DNA of 64,000 bases from Massilia soli (GCF_016809835.1 NZ_JAFBIL020000001.1:62001-126000), one strand, 5' to 3'; positions 53,964-63,267 are shown, numbered from the stretch's first letter. Notes: generated by a model from the sequence alone, not told the origin. Translations and numbers: made by a program.

Positions 53964-54099
53964 GGTAATTCCTCGGGTAATCGTATTTGGATCGGAGGCC
54001 CACTCTAGCAGATGCCCGGAGCAGGTGGTGCTGCACTGCAACGTATCGGCTAACGTGCGGCGCTTGCCATTTTGGTATTGCAGGTACAAGATAGGCGGC

Positions 54100-54603
54100 A
54101 TGAAAACACTGACCTCCCGCCATGTTACGCGCCTGAGCGCGCTTGTCCTGCTGCTGGCACTGGGCGCCTGCAGCGGTGTTTCCGCCAACGGCAACGCACC
54201 GGCCGCGCCGGGTGCGCCGGGCGCGCCGCCTGCCGCGGCCACGCCGACCCCGCCACCGGCGCCCGCGCCAGCCCCCGCGCCGGGCGGCCAGGCCGCCGCT
54301 GCCGGACTGCTGCAGAAAATCCAGGAACAGATCGGCACTGCCGAATGCGACAACGCAAGCCAGTGCAAAACCTTGCCAGTTGGCCATAAATCCTGCGGCG
54401 GCCCGGAAGGCTATCTTGCCTATTCGACCAAATCAGGCAATACCAAGCAGCTGATGGCGCTCGCCGAACAATACGCGGCGGCGCGCAAGGCCGAGAACGA
54501 ACGCAGCGGCATGCTGTCGAACTGCATGATGGAACCGGATCCGGGCGCCACCTGCGTCGCCAACCGCTGCGTCCTCGTCAAGCGCGGGGTCAGCGCACAA
54601 TAG
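54100..54603 (+). CDS. Lipoprotein with proline-rich linker and six-cysteine C-terminal domain
   Basis: A 167-residue protein. The signal ends LLLALGACSG (lipobox). A disordered Ala/Pro/Gly linker (about 28-65) leads to a roughly 95-residue domain containing six Cys (ECDNASQCK, SCGGPEGY, NCMMEPDPGATC, NRCV), probably forming three disulfides. I do not recognise a named family, though the ECxxxxQCKxL...CGGP pattern is seen in other predicted periplasmic proteins. It is upstream of the DUF882 gene but with 113 bp between, so cotranscription is uncertain. Confidence 0.8.
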   Translation: MKTLTSRHVTRLSALVLLLALGACSGVSANGNAPAAPGAPGAPPAAATPTPPPAPAPAPAPGGQAAAAGLLQKIQEQIGTAECDNASQCKTLPVGHKSCGGPEGYLAYSTKSGNTKQLMALAEQYAAARKAENERSGMLSNCMMEPDPGATCVANRCVLVKRGVSAQ

Positions 54604-54716
54604 CTTGCCAGCTTGGCAAGCTCCGCCAATAAAGGCGGCGTCATGCGCACGGTTGCATGCACGGTTTCGCTCGTCCGTGTATCATGGAGTGTCTGTTTAC
54701 ATGGAGGAGGATCACC

Positions 54717-55262
54717 ATGAACCAACGCCGATCATTCCTGAAAAGCTCCGTCGTACTGGCATCCGCCCTCAGCGTCCCGGCCTATGCCCGCGCCGCACAA
54801 ACCACCAAAGTCCAGCCTGTCGAGCGCACCTTGCGCTTGTACAACACGCACACCGGTGAAACCCTGCGCAGTATTTTCTGGGCCGAGGGACAGTTCGTGC
54901 CGGACGCACTCAAAGACATCAACAAGCTGTTGCGCGATCACCGCAGCAACACCATCGCGGAAATTGATCCGCAGCTGATCATGCTGCTCGACAAGGTGTC
55001 GTCCAAATTCGGCGGCAATGATGTGCTGCACGTCATCTCCGGCTACCGCTCGCCCGAAACCAACCGCAAGCTCGCGGCGGCCGGCGGCGGCGTGGCCCGC
55101 CACAGCATGCACCTGGACGGCAAGGCGATCGACATCCGCATGCCGGGGCGCGATCTGACCCAGCTGCACAAGGCCGCCCTGGCCGCGCGCGGCGGCGGCG
55201 TCGGCTACTATGCAAAATCGCAATTCGTGCACATGGATACCGGCCGCGTGCGCACCTGGTAA
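54717..55262 (+). CDS. DUF882/YcbK-type M15-like zinc protein with twin-arginine signal
   Basis: A 181-residue protein from ATG 54717 behind GGAGG. The N-terminus NQRRSFLKSSVVLASALSV is a classic twin-arginine signal. The mature domain has VISGYRSPETNRKLA, RHSMHLDGKAIDIRM and SQFVHMDTGRVRTW, giving the His-x6-Asp and His-x-Asp zinc ligands of peptidase M15-like murein hydrolases (E. coli YcbK/MepK). MepK cuts 3-3 peptidoglycan crosslinks, so a cell-wall role is likely. A hairpin follows directly. Confidence 0.94.
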   Translation: MNQRRSFLKSSVVLASALSVPAYARAAQTTKVQPVERTLRLYNTHTGETLRSIFWAEGQFVPDALKDINKLLRDHRSNTIAEIDPQLIMLLDKVSSKFGGNDVLHVISGYRSPETNRKLAAAGGGVARHSMHLDGKAIDIRMPGRDLTQLHKAALAARGGGVGYYAKSQFVHMDTGRVRTW

Positions 55263-55267
55263 ACATC

Positions 55268-55289
55268 GGGGGCTGAACTCAGCCCCCGC
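55268..55289 (+). terminator. Hairpin downstream of the DUF882 gene
   Basis: A perfect 10-bp inverted repeat (CGGGGGCTGA / TCAGCCCCCG) starts 5 bp after the stop codon. There is no T-run, so termination may be weak. Confidence 0.55.
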
Positions 55290-55334
55290 CGCCGTGTCTA
55301 ACCGGTTTCCCTTCGCTTACCGCCGGTTAGCACG

Positions 55335-57344
55335 ATGCACAGCCACGCGTCCCACGCGCATCTCGTCCAATTCTACGAAAACGACCGTTTCCTCATCGAG
55401 GGCCTGGCCGACTTCATCGGCGCAGCCCTGAGCGGCGGCGACAAGGGCATCGTGATCGCCACCCACGAGCACCTTGAACAGCTCGACGCCGCGCTGGCCC
55501 GGCGCGGCTTGCCCGGCGCGGCCGGCGCCGGTAACTACATTGCCCTCAACGCCAATGGCATGCTGCCGCTGTTCATGGCAAATGGCCTGCCCGACAAGGC
55601 CCGCTTCCACGACGCCATCGGCACCATCGTGGCGCGCGCCGCCGACGCGCATGAGGGCGACGTCTACATCTTCGGCGAAATGGTCGCCCTGCTGTGCGCA
55701 GGCGAACACTGCCATGTGCATACGGTCGGCAAGCACCAGGCCGCGATCCACGTGGAAAACTACTTCAACGAGCTGCAGGCGCACTACCCGTTCACCCTGC
55801 TGTGCGCCTATCCGCTGAGCGCCTTTCCGCACGAGGACGACCGCGCGATGTTCGGCGAGGTGTGCCGCCTGCATACCGGGGTGCTGCCCGCCGAGAGCCT
55901 CGACATGGAAGCCGACCTCGACACGCTGCGCCGTACCATCGCCCTGCTGCAGCAGCAGGCCTACGCGTTGTCGACCGAGGTGTACGACCGCAAGCAGGTT
56001 GAACGCGCGCTGCGCGAAGTCAACTTCGACCGGCTCACCGGCCTTCCCAACCGCAACGTGTTCCACGATCGCATGGACATGGACATCAAGCGCTCGCGCC
56101 GCACCCAGCGTCCGGTGGCGCTGCTGTTCATCGACCTCGACCATTTCAAGGAAATCAACGACACCCTCGGGCACGCCACCGGCGACCTGCTGCTCAAGCA
56201 GGTCGGCCAGCGCCTGGCCTCGTATGTGCGCGCCAGCGATACCGTCACCCGCCTCGGCGGCGACGAGTTCACCATCACGCTGGCTGAACTGAACAACCTG
56301 GGTACCGTCACCGATGTCGCCCAAAAAATCCTCGAAGACCTGGCGCACCCGTTCCAGCTCGACGACGAGATCGCCTACATTTCGGCCAGCATCGGCATCA
56401 CGCTGTATCCCCAGGACGCCACCAGCACCGGTGAATTGCTGCGCAACGCAGACCAGGCGATGTACGAATCGAAAGCCATGGGCCGCAACCGCTTTTGCTA
56501 CTTTACCCACAGCATGCAGGAAGCGGCCCAGGCGCGCATGGCCATGAGCAACGACCTGCGCAGCGCGCTCGACAAGCAGCAGCTCAGCGTGTTCTACCAG
56601 CCGATCGTCGACCTGCACGCCGGCGGCATCGTCAAGGCCGAAGCCCTACTGCGCTGGCAGCACCCCGAGAACGGCGACATCAGCCCGGTCGACTTCATCC
56701 CCATCGCCGAGCACACCGGCATGATTGTCGGCATCGGCAACTGGGTGTTCCAGCAAGCGCTCAACCAGGCCAGCACATGGCGCGCCGCCCACCCGGGCTT
56801 CAGCGTCAGCGTCAATGTCTCGCCGGTCCAGTTTTACCGCAGCAACGAGGCGTACTACCGCGAGTGGCTGAGCCATTGCAAGAGCATCGGCGGCGCGCCC
56901 GGGGTCGGCCCGGCGGTCAGCATCGAAATCACCGAGAGCCTCATGATGACCTCGGACGACAGCGTGATCGACAAGCTCAACGCCTTCCAGAACGCCGGCA
57001 TCAAGATCTCGCTGGACGACTTCGGCACCGGCTATTCGTCGCTGTCCTACCTGCGCAAGTTCAACATCGACTACCTGAAGATCGACCAGTCCTTCGTCCA
57101 CAACCTGGAGCACGACAGCGCCAACAGCGCGCTGTGCGAAGCGATTATCGTGATGGCCCACAAGCTTGGCCTGAAAGTGATCGCCGAAGGCATCGAAACG
57201 CCGGGCCAGCGCGACATGCTGGCCGGCGCCGGCTGCGACTATGGCCAGGGCTACCTGTTCGGCCAGCCGATTTCGGCCGGCCAGTTCGAGCAGCTGCTGA
57301 CGCAGGCGCCGCCACGGCGTCCGGATTCCAGCGCGCACGCCTGA
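55335..57344 (+). CDS. MEDS-GGDEF-EAL c-di-GMP enzyme
   Basis: A 669-residue soluble protein. The N-terminal 180 residues match the MEDS sensory domain (HLVQFYENDRFLIEGLADFI, GDVYIFGEMVALLCAGE, PFTLLCAYPLSAF), first noted in the dichloromethane regulator DcmR and related to the KaiC-like fold. A short helical linker leads to an intact GGDEF domain (LGGDEF; FIDLDHFKEIND; RASD inhibitory site) and an intact EAL domain (KAEALLRW, EITESL, DDFGTGYSSLSYLRKF, LKIDQSFV, AEGIET). Both activities are possible. The ligand of MEDS is unknown. It appears monocistronic. Confidence 0.93.
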   Translation: MHSHASHAHLVQFYENDRFLIEGLADFIGAALSGGDKGIVIATHEHLEQLDAALARRGLPGAAGAGNYIALNANGMLPLFMANGLPDKARFHDAIGTIVARAADAHEGDVYIFGEMVALLCAGEHCHVHTVGKHQAAIHVENYFNELQAHYPFTLLCAYPLSAFPHEDDRAMFGEVCRLHTGVLPAESLDMEADLDTLRRTIALLQQQAYALSTEVYDRKQVERALREVNFDRLTGLPNRNVFHDRMDMDIKRSRRTQRPVALLFIDLDHFKEINDTLGHATGDLLLKQVGQRLASYVRASDTVTRLGGDEFTITLAELNNLGTVTDVAQKILEDLAHPFQLDDEIAYISASIGITLYPQDATSTGELLRNADQAMYESKAMGRNRFCYFTHSMQEAAQARMAMSNDLRSALDKQQLSVFYQPIVDLHAGGIVKAEALLRWQHPENGDISPVDFIPIAEHTGMIVGIGNWVFQQALNQASTWRAAHPGFSVSVNVSPVQFYRSNEAYYREWLSHCKSIGGAPGVGPAVSIEITESLMMTSDDSVIDKLNAFQNAGIKISLDDFGTGYSSLSYLRKFNIDYLKIDQSFVHNLEHDSANSALCEAIIVMAHKLGLKVIAEGIETPGQRDMLAGAGCDYGQGYLFGQPISAGQFEQLLTQAPPRRPDSSAHA

Positions 57345-57400
57345 GCACGCGCGCGGCAGCGGTGCGCCGGCTTTCGGGGTGATCGCCGTACACTTGGCAA

Positions 57401-58237
57401 ATGTTTAAACAGTTGCTTGCCGCAGTCGCCGTCGCCGCGCTGTGCCCCTGGCCCGGCACGCCGGCGCTGGCCGCCCAGGAGCCGCCGCCGAAAGCCGGCG
57501 CGGCGCCGGTCGCCACCGTGCACGTGCCCTATGTGCGCGACCCGGTCGACAAGTCGTATCGCAAAATGATCCAGGGCATGGACAGGTTCCAGCGCGACCG
57601 CGCCACCTATGCCCCGGACGCGCAGTTGCGCTTCCGCCTGCTGCCGCGCCTGCCCAACGCCAAGATGGAAGGCATCACGCTGCGCGTGGCGGGCGACACC
57701 ATCACCTTGCCGGTCATCCTCGCCGCCGACAACAGCTTTACGCTGGAACGCAACGAGCTGGCGCTGCGCCAGGATGCCGCCGTGGTGGCCAACCGCAAAT
57801 CGGCCAGCATGACCTGGCGCGCCTGGGTCCAGACCCCGGGCTTGCCGCCGGGCACCCGCCGCCTGGGCGACCTGCGTCTCGAATGCCGGGTCGGCATGGA
57901 TTCCGGCCTGATCTCGAACACCTCGCCGATCTTCGCCTGGCTGACCAATGCGCTGACCGACACCGAGGAAACCTGTTCTTCGCCAGACGGCAATTACCTG
58001 TTCTTCGCCGAACGCCCGGTATTTAGCGTGATCCTGCGCCACGGCGAGCGCCGCGAAGCGCTGCCTTTCAAGATGCTCTATGCAGGCGGCAACGAAACGC
58101 GCGCGTCACTGCCCTACTGCGATTGCCAGGTCCTGCTCGACCGCAGCTACTACGCGCCGCTGTGGGACAAGTCCTGGCCCGACGACACCCTGATCGAATT
58201 CGATTATATGGAACAGCCAGCGGGAGCGCCTCCATGA
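57401..58237 (+). CDS. Hypothetical exported protein
   Basis: A 278-residue protein with a signal peptide (FKQLLAAVAVAALCPWPGTPALA). The mature part is rich in beta-strand-like segments (LRFRLLPRLPNAKMEGITLR, SFTLERNELALRQDAAVVAN, SVILRHGERREALPF) and ends with Cys residues in PYCDCQVLLD. I do not recognise a domain. Its stop overlaps the start of the next lipoprotein gene by 4 bp, so the two are translationally coupled and probably act together at the cell envelope. Confidence 0.8.
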   Translation: MFKQLLAAVAVAALCPWPGTPALAAQEPPPKAGAAPVATVHVPYVRDPVDKSYRKMIQGMDRFQRDRATYAPDAQLRFRLLPRLPNAKMEGITLRVAGDTITLPVILAADNSFTLERNELALRQDAAVVANRKSASMTWRAWVQTPGLPPGTRRLGDLRLECRVGMDSGLISNTSPIFAWLTNALTDTEETCSSPDGNYLFFAERPVFSVILRHGERREALPFKMLYAGGNETRASLPYCDCQVLLDRSYYAPLWDKSWPDDTLIEFDYMEQPAGAPP

Positions 58238-58539
58238 GCCGGCACGCCCGCGGCGCACTGCCATTGCTGGGCGCGCTGCTGCTGGCGGGCTGCGCCAGCG
58301 CGCCGCCGCCGCCCGGCACGCTGGTCGACCCGGCCAGCATCGCCCAGGCGGTGGTGCCCGGCGTCACCACCAAGGCCCAGCTTGCAGCCGCGATGGGAAG
58401 CACCACCACCATCGTGTTCGACAGCGGCTATGAAACCTGGCTGTATCTGTCGCCGGCCGGCTCCGGCCGCTACACCGAGTTCGTGGTGCTGGTCGGCCCC
58501 GATGGCATCGTCAGGAAAACCCGCAGGCGCGATCCCTGA
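58234..58539 (+). CDS. Small lipoprotein, BamE/SmpA-like
   Basis: A 101-residue protein starting inside the preceding stop codon (ATGA). The signal ends LLGALLLAGCAS (lipobox). The mature part has VPGVTTKAQLAAAMGSTTTI and SGYETWLYLS, then YTEFVVLVGPDGIVRKTRRR, the layout of the small outer-membrane SmpA/OmlA (BamE-like) fold ('G.T..qv...lG.P....dg.e.W.Y'). Membership of the BAM complex is not implied; many lipoproteins share this fold. The pairing with an exported hypothetical protein is noted. Confidence 0.82.
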   Translation: MSRHARGALPLLGALLLAGCASAPPPPGTLVDPASIAQAVVPGVTTKAQLAAAMGSTTTIVFDSGYETWLYLSPAGSGRYTEFVVLVGPDGIVRKTRRRDP

Positions 58540-58627
58540 CGCGGCGCGGGCGCGCCGCGCGGCAGTTTCTCCGTTGCATGTTATTCTGTGGCGATCGGTG
58601 CGAGCGAAAGCACCAGCCCGTAAAGAC

Positions 58628-59845
58628 ATGACCAACGCCGCGCCCGCCCGTAACACCATCCCCATCCTCGCCGTCACCCAGGTCGTTGCCTGGGGCACGC
58701 TGTATTACGCCTTCGCCATTTTGGCCGCCGACATCCAGCGCGAACTCGGCTGGCGCGCCGAGACGGTGTTCGGCGCGTTTTCCTGGTGCCTGCTGGTGGG
58801 CGGCCTGGCGTCGGCGCCGGTCGGCATGCTGCTCGACCGCTTCGGCGGCCGCCTGGTGATGGGTGCGGGCTCGCTGCTGTGCGGCCTGGGCTTCATCCTG
58901 CTCAGCCAGGCGCAGCAGGTGCTGACCTACTATGCCGCCTGGACCTTGCTTGGCGTCGCCATCGCCGCCACCCTCTACGAAGCCGCCTTCGCCACCCTCA
59001 ACCACCAGTACGGCCTGTCCGCGCGCAAGGCCATTTCCACGCTGACCCTGTTCGGCGGCTTCGCCAGCACCGTGTTCTGGCCGTTGACGCTCAAGTTGAA
59101 CAACCTGATCGGCTGGCGCGACACCTACCTCTGGTACGCGGCCCTGCAGCTGTGCGTTTGCCTGCCGCTGCACCTGATGCTGCGCGCCAATTCGCCGCGT
59201 CCGCCGCACCTGCCCGGCGCCGCCGGCGTGCGCAGCGATTTCACGCTGCACGAGGCGCTGCGCCACCCGGCCTTCTGGACCCTGGCATTCGCGTTTTCGG
59301 CCAACAGCTTCATCTTTTCCGCGCTGTCGGTGCACCTGATCCCGATCCTGACCCGCTTCGGCCATCCGATCGAAACCGTGGTGTTCATGGCGGCGCTGAT
59401 CGGGCCGATGCAGGTGGCCGGACGGATCGGCGAAATGACGCTCGGCCGCAACGTGGCGCCGCAGACCGTCGGCAAGATCACCTTCGCGCTGTTGCCTGCC
59501 GCGCTGCTTGCCCTGTTGTTCTTCGGCACCCGCCAATGGGCGATGGCGCTGTTCTGCACGCTCTATGGATTATCGAACGGCATCTTGACGATCGTGCGCG
59601 GCACGGTTCCGCAAGCCATGTTCGGCACCAGGAATTACGGCGCGATTTCCGGCGCGATGGCCGGTCCCTCGATGCTGTCGAAAGCGGCCGGCCCGCTGGC
59701 CGTCGCCGCCATCATCCAGTACAACCCCTCGCCGGCGCTGCTGTTTGGCGTCCTGTTCGCGTTCGCCGTCGCTTCGCTGCTGTGCTACCTGATGGCGGTG
59801 CGCACCACGCCCCGCCTTGCCCACGATATTCCCCGCCCAACCTGA
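58628..59845 (+). CDS. Major facilitator superfamily transporter
   Basis: A 405-residue inner-membrane protein with 12 predicted helices. The start at ATG 58628 lacks a good ribosome site. The loop 2-3 motif is visible as VGMLLDRFGGRLVMGAGSLL (D-R-x-G-G-R), and AAWTLLGVAIAATLYEAAFA with GRIGEMTLGRNVAPQTVGKI in the second half fits MFS proteins of the oxalate/formate or monocarboxylate type. The substrate is unknown. The M20 peptidase gene follows 15 bp downstream and is probably cotranscribed. Confidence 0.92.
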   Translation: MTNAAPARNTIPILAVTQVVAWGTLYYAFAILAADIQRELGWRAETVFGAFSWCLLVGGLASAPVGMLLDRFGGRLVMGAGSLLCGLGFILLSQAQQVLTYYAAWTLLGVAIAATLYEAAFATLNHQYGLSARKAISTLTLFGGFASTVFWPLTLKLNNLIGWRDTYLWYAALQLCVCLPLHLMLRANSPRPPHLPGAAGVRSDFTLHEALRHPAFWTLAFAFSANSFIFSALSVHLIPILTRFGHPIETVVFMAALIGPMQVAGRIGEMTLGRNVAPQTVGKITFALLPAALLALLFFGTRQWAMALFCTLYGLSNGILTIVRGTVPQAMFGTRNYGAISGAMAGPSMLSKAAGPLAVAAIIQYNPSPALLFGVLFAFAVASLLCYLMAVRTTPRLAHDIPRPT

Positions 59846-59860
59846 CTGGAATCCTTGCCG

Positions 59861-61162
59861 ATGAAGCCTTGCGTCCTTGCCCTCGCCCTGTTGTCCGCCC
59901 TGTCCGCCGGCGCCGCCGGCGCCCAGCAACTCTCGCCGATCGAGGAACGCATCGTGGCCGAGGTCAAGGCGCGCTCGCCGGCCGCGATCGGCCTGCTGGA
60001 ACGCAGCGTCAACATCAACAGCGGCACCATGAACCACGCCGGCGTGCGCGAGGTCGGCCAGTTGTTCCGCCGTGAACTCGACCAGCTCGGATTCAAGACC
60101 AGCTGGATCGACATGCCGCCGGCCATGCAGCGCGCCGGCCACCTGCTCGCCACGCGCGCCGGCAAGCAGGGCAAGCGCCTGCTGCTGCTCGGCCATCTCG
60201 ACACCGTGTTCGAGCTCGACAGCCCGGTGCAGAAATGGCAGCGCCAGGGCGACCGGGTCAGCGGCCAGGGCGTCTCCGACATGAAGGGCGGCAACGTCGT
60301 GGTGATCGAGGCGCTGCGCGCCCTGCACCGGGTCGGCGCGCTCGACAACACCAGCATCGCCGTCATGTTCACCGGCGACGAGGAAGACGCCGGCGATCCG
60401 AAAGACATCTCGCGCCGCGACATGGTCGCGCTGGCCAAGAACAGCGACATCGCGCTGGCCTTCGAAGGCACCGTGCTTGACCAGGACGGACGCGCCACCG
60501 CAACCGTCGGGCGCCGTTCATCGTCCGGCTTCGCGCTCGAAGTCAAGGGCAAGCAGGGGCATTCCTCGGGCATCTTCGGGGAGCGCGCCGGCTACGGCGC
60601 GGTCTATGAAGCGGCGCGCATCCTCGACGGCTTCCGCCAGCATGTCATCGAGCCCGACCTGACCTTCAACCCCGGGGTGATCCTCGGCGGCACCCAGGTC
60701 GGCTATGACGAGCTGGGCTCGCGCGGCACCGCGTTCGGCAAGACCAACGTGATCGCCAACGCCGTCACCGTCAAGGGCGACCTGCGCTACCTTGATACGG
60801 TCCAGCGCGACCGGGCCCACGAAAAGATGCGCGCGATCGTCGCGCAGCACCTGCCGGGCACCAGCGCCAGCATCGCGTTCGAAGAATCGTATCCGCCGAT
60901 GGCCGTCACGCCCGGCAACCTGCAGGTGCTCGCGCTGTATTCGAAGGCCAGCCAGGACGCCGGGCTCGGCGCGATCGCCGCGGTGCCGGCCGGCTTGCGC
61001 GGCGCCGGCGACATCCAGTTCGTCGCGCCCTATGTCGACAGCCTGGACGGCATCGGCGCCACCGGCAGCGGCGCCCACTCGCCCGCCGAAGACCTCGAAC
61101 TGGCCTCGATCGAGCGCGCCGCGATCCGCACCGCGATCTTGATCTACCGCCTTACCCGCTAA
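59861..61162 (+). CDS. Exported M20 family metallopeptidase (carboxypeptidase G2-like)
   Basis: A 433-residue protein from ATG 59861 with signal peptide (KPCVLALALLSALSAGAAGA). Zinc-site motifs of M20 enzymes are complete: LLLGHLDTVF (His, Asp), GVSDMKGGN (bridging Asp), TGDEEDAG (catalytic Glu pair), LAFEGT (Glu) and GSGAHSPAEDL (last His). A dimerisation domain lies between (about 205-310; KGKQGHSSGIF). It resembles glutamate carboxypeptidases that release C-terminal glutamate. It lies 15 bp after the MFS gene, suggesting uptake of a product or precursor. Confidence 0.93.
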   Translation: MKPCVLALALLSALSAGAAGAQQLSPIEERIVAEVKARSPAAIGLLERSVNINSGTMNHAGVREVGQLFRRELDQLGFKTSWIDMPPAMQRAGHLLATRAGKQGKRLLLLGHLDTVFELDSPVQKWQRQGDRVSGQGVSDMKGGNVVVIEALRALHRVGALDNTSIAVMFTGDEEDAGDPKDISRRDMVALAKNSDIALAFEGTVLDQDGRATATVGRRSSSGFALEVKGKQGHSSGIFGERAGYGAVYEAARILDGFRQHVIEPDLTFNPGVILGGTQVGYDELGSRGTAFGKTNVIANAVTVKGDLRYLDTVQRDRAHEKMRAIVAQHLPGTSASIAFEESYPPMAVTPGNLQVLALYSKASQDAGLGAIAAVPAGLRGAGDIQFVAPYVDSLDGIGATGSGAHSPAEDLELASIERAAIRTAILIYRLTR

Positions 61163-61265
61163 GCATGACGCAGCGCAGGGCGCGGCATTTCCGCGCCGCC
61201 CTGTGTGAAAACAAGCGTAGACTGGCGCCTGGCCACAGCCACCAATCTGCCCTGCGGAGAACCAG

Positions 61266-62717
61266 ATGCTGATCGATCGTGCGCGCTTCATCCTGTTGTC
61301 GTTTGCGTTCATGCTGCTGGCCGGCTGCGGCGGCGGCGGTGGTGACCCGGGCAATCCGCCGCCAGCGGGCAACGCCAGCCTGGCCGTCACCTTGGCGGGC
61401 TTGCCGGCCGGCGTCACCAGCCCGGTCAACATCGCCGGTCCTGGCGGTTTTACCCGCGACATCACCCAGAGCACCACGCTGACCAACCTGGTGGCCGGCA
61501 ATTACACGGTCAGCGCCCAGAGCGTGGTCAGCGGCGCCACCACCTACCGGCCCGCCGTGGCCCAGCAGACCATCGCCGTGGCCGCCGGCGCCAGCGCCTC
61601 CGCCAGCGTCGATTACAGCGCCATCGCGCTCACGCTCGGACTGCGCGAGGTGGCCGACGTCGACGGCGCCGTGTTCGTCACCGCGCCGGCCGGCGACGCC
61701 CGCCTGTTTATCGTCGAGCGCGGCGGACGCATCCGCATCATGCGCGACGGCCGCATGCTGACCCTGCCCTTCCTCGACATTTCCGGGCGCATCAGCACGC
61801 AGGGCGAAGGCGGGCTGCTGTCGATGGCCTTCGACCCGCAGTTCGAGCGCAACGGCCACTTCTTCATCTATTACACCGACTTCAACCGCAATATCGTCGT
61901 CGACCGCTACACGGTGTCGGGCAACGCCGACATCGCCAACGCCACCTCGGCGCTGCAGATCATCAGCATCGCGCACTCGGCCTTCACCAACCACTATGGC
62001 GGCCTGGTCGCGTTCGGCCCCGACGGCTTCCTCTACCTTGCCACCGGCGACGGCGGCGGCGCCGGCGACCCGCTGCGCAGCGGCCAGGACCTCACCTCCC
62101 TGCTCGGCAAAATGCTGCGCCTGGACGTCGCCAACGCCAGCGCCACCAAGCGCTACGACATTCCCCCGAGCAATCCCTTTGTCGGCATGAGCGCGCGCCG
62201 CAACGAGATCTGGGCCAGCGGCCTGCGCAACCCGTGGCGCTTCGCCTTCGACACCAGCGGCCTGTACATTGCCGACGCGGGCCAGGACCGCCGCGAAGAG
62301 ATCAACCTGGCGTCGCTGGGGCAAGGCGGCCTGAACTACGGCTGGAACATCATGGAAGGCTCGCTGTGCTACGTGAGCGCCGCCTGCGGCCAGGCCGGGC
62401 TGACCCTGCCGGCGCTGGAGTACGACCATGGCGCCAACGACGTCAACGGCTGTTCGGTCATCGGCGGCTATGTGTATCGCGGCAAGGCGGTGCCCGAACT
62501 GGCCGGGCGCTACTTCTACTCCGACTTCTGCGGCGGCTACCTGAAGAGCCTCCTGGCGAGCGGCGCCGGCAACGGCGTGCGCGAGCAAGCCGACTGGTCT
62601 ATCCCCGATATCGGCAACGTCGTCTCCTTCGGGCGCGACGCCGATGGCGAGCTGTACATCGTGGCCGCGGACGGGCGGATTCACAAAATAATCCGGACTT
62701 CCGCCCCGGCAAGCTAA
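61266..62717 (+). CDS. PQQ-dependent sugar dehydrogenase-like lipoprotein
   Basis: A 483-residue protein with lipobox FMLLAGCGGG and a Gly/Pro-rich spacer. Residues about 37-120 form an extra Ser/Thr/Val-rich beta-type domain. Residues 125-480 are a GSDH/sorbosone-dehydrogenase six-bladed propeller: RLFIVERGGRIRIMRDGRML, GEGGLLSMAFDPQFERNGHF, NHYGGLVAFGPDGFLYLATG, DGGGAGDP, ASGLRNPWRFAFD and YGWNIMEG. The catalytic His region is NHYGG where soluble glucose dehydrogenases have NHNGG. Activity on aldoses with PQQ is a family inference; PQQ synthesis genes are not in view. Confidence 0.92.
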   Translation: MLIDRARFILLSFAFMLLAGCGGGGGDPGNPPPAGNASLAVTLAGLPAGVTSPVNIAGPGGFTRDITQSTTLTNLVAGNYTVSAQSVVSGATTYRPAVAQQTIAVAAGASASASVDYSAIALTLGLREVADVDGAVFVTAPAGDARLFIVERGGRIRIMRDGRMLTLPFLDISGRISTQGEGGLLSMAFDPQFERNGHFFIYYTDFNRNIVVDRYTVSGNADIANATSALQIISIAHSAFTNHYGGLVAFGPDGFLYLATGDGGGAGDPLRSGQDLTSLLGKMLRLDVANASATKRYDIPPSNPFVGMSARRNEIWASGLRNPWRFAFDTSGLYIADAGQDRREEINLASLGQGGLNYGWNIMEGSLCYVSAACGQAGLTLPALEYDHGANDVNGCSVIGGYVYRGKAVPELAGRYFYSDFCGGYLKSLLASGAGNGVREQADWSIPDIGNVVSFGRDADGELYIVAADGRIHKIIRTSAPAS

Positions 62718-62749
62718 AATTTGACTCCGCACATTCGCGAGAGACCGAC

Positions 62750-63193
62750 ATGGCCCGCCTTCACCTGGATTTTCCCGAAGACCAGTATTGCTACACGACA
62801 CCACTGACCGTCCGCGTCACCGACATCAACGCCGCCAATCACCTCGGCAACGATTCGATGATCTCGATGATTTCCGAAGCCCGCGCGCGCTTCCTGTTCG
62901 AGTTCGGCGTGCCCGAGACCGAACGCGACGGCACCGGCATCATCGTCACCGACCTGGCCACCACTTACCGGGCTGAAGCGCATGCGCGCGACCAGCTGCT
63001 GTTCGAAGTCGGCGTCATGGACTTCAACAAATACGGCGGCGACATCACCTTCCGCGTCACCCGCCCCAAGGACAAGACCCTGGTCGCCATGGCCAAGTCG
63101 GGCTTTGTCTTCTTCAACTACAAGAGCAGCCAGGTGGTGGCCATGCCGGAAGAATTCCGTAGCAAGTTTGGCAAGGTCAACTGGATCGACTAG
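62750..63193 (+). CDS. Hotdog-fold acyl-CoA thioesterase-like protein
   Basis: A 147-residue protein beginning ARLHLDFPEDQYCYTTPLTV. RVTDINAANHLGNDSMISMI is the 4-hydroxybenzoyl-CoA thioesterase/YbgC-type pattern, with Asp and Asn in the active-site region. TYRAEAHARDQLLFEVGVMD and MAKSGFVFFNYKSSQVV complete the single hotdog domain. It should hydrolyse an acyl-CoA or acyl-ACP thioester. It is cytoplasmic, 32 bp after the dehydrogenase-like gene. Confidence 0.9.
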   Translation: MARLHLDFPEDQYCYTTPLTVRVTDINAANHLGNDSMISMISEARARFLFEFGVPETERDGTGIIVTDLATTYRAEAHARDQLLFEVGVMDFNKYGGDITFRVTRPKDKTLVAMAKSGFVFFNYKSSQVVAMPEEFRSKFGKVNWID

Positions 63194-63267
63194 CCTGGCA
63201 CGCCATCGTCGCGAAATAACTGGAACTTTTCGGCCGCGTGCCGGGAATACAGTCAAAGCACACGACG

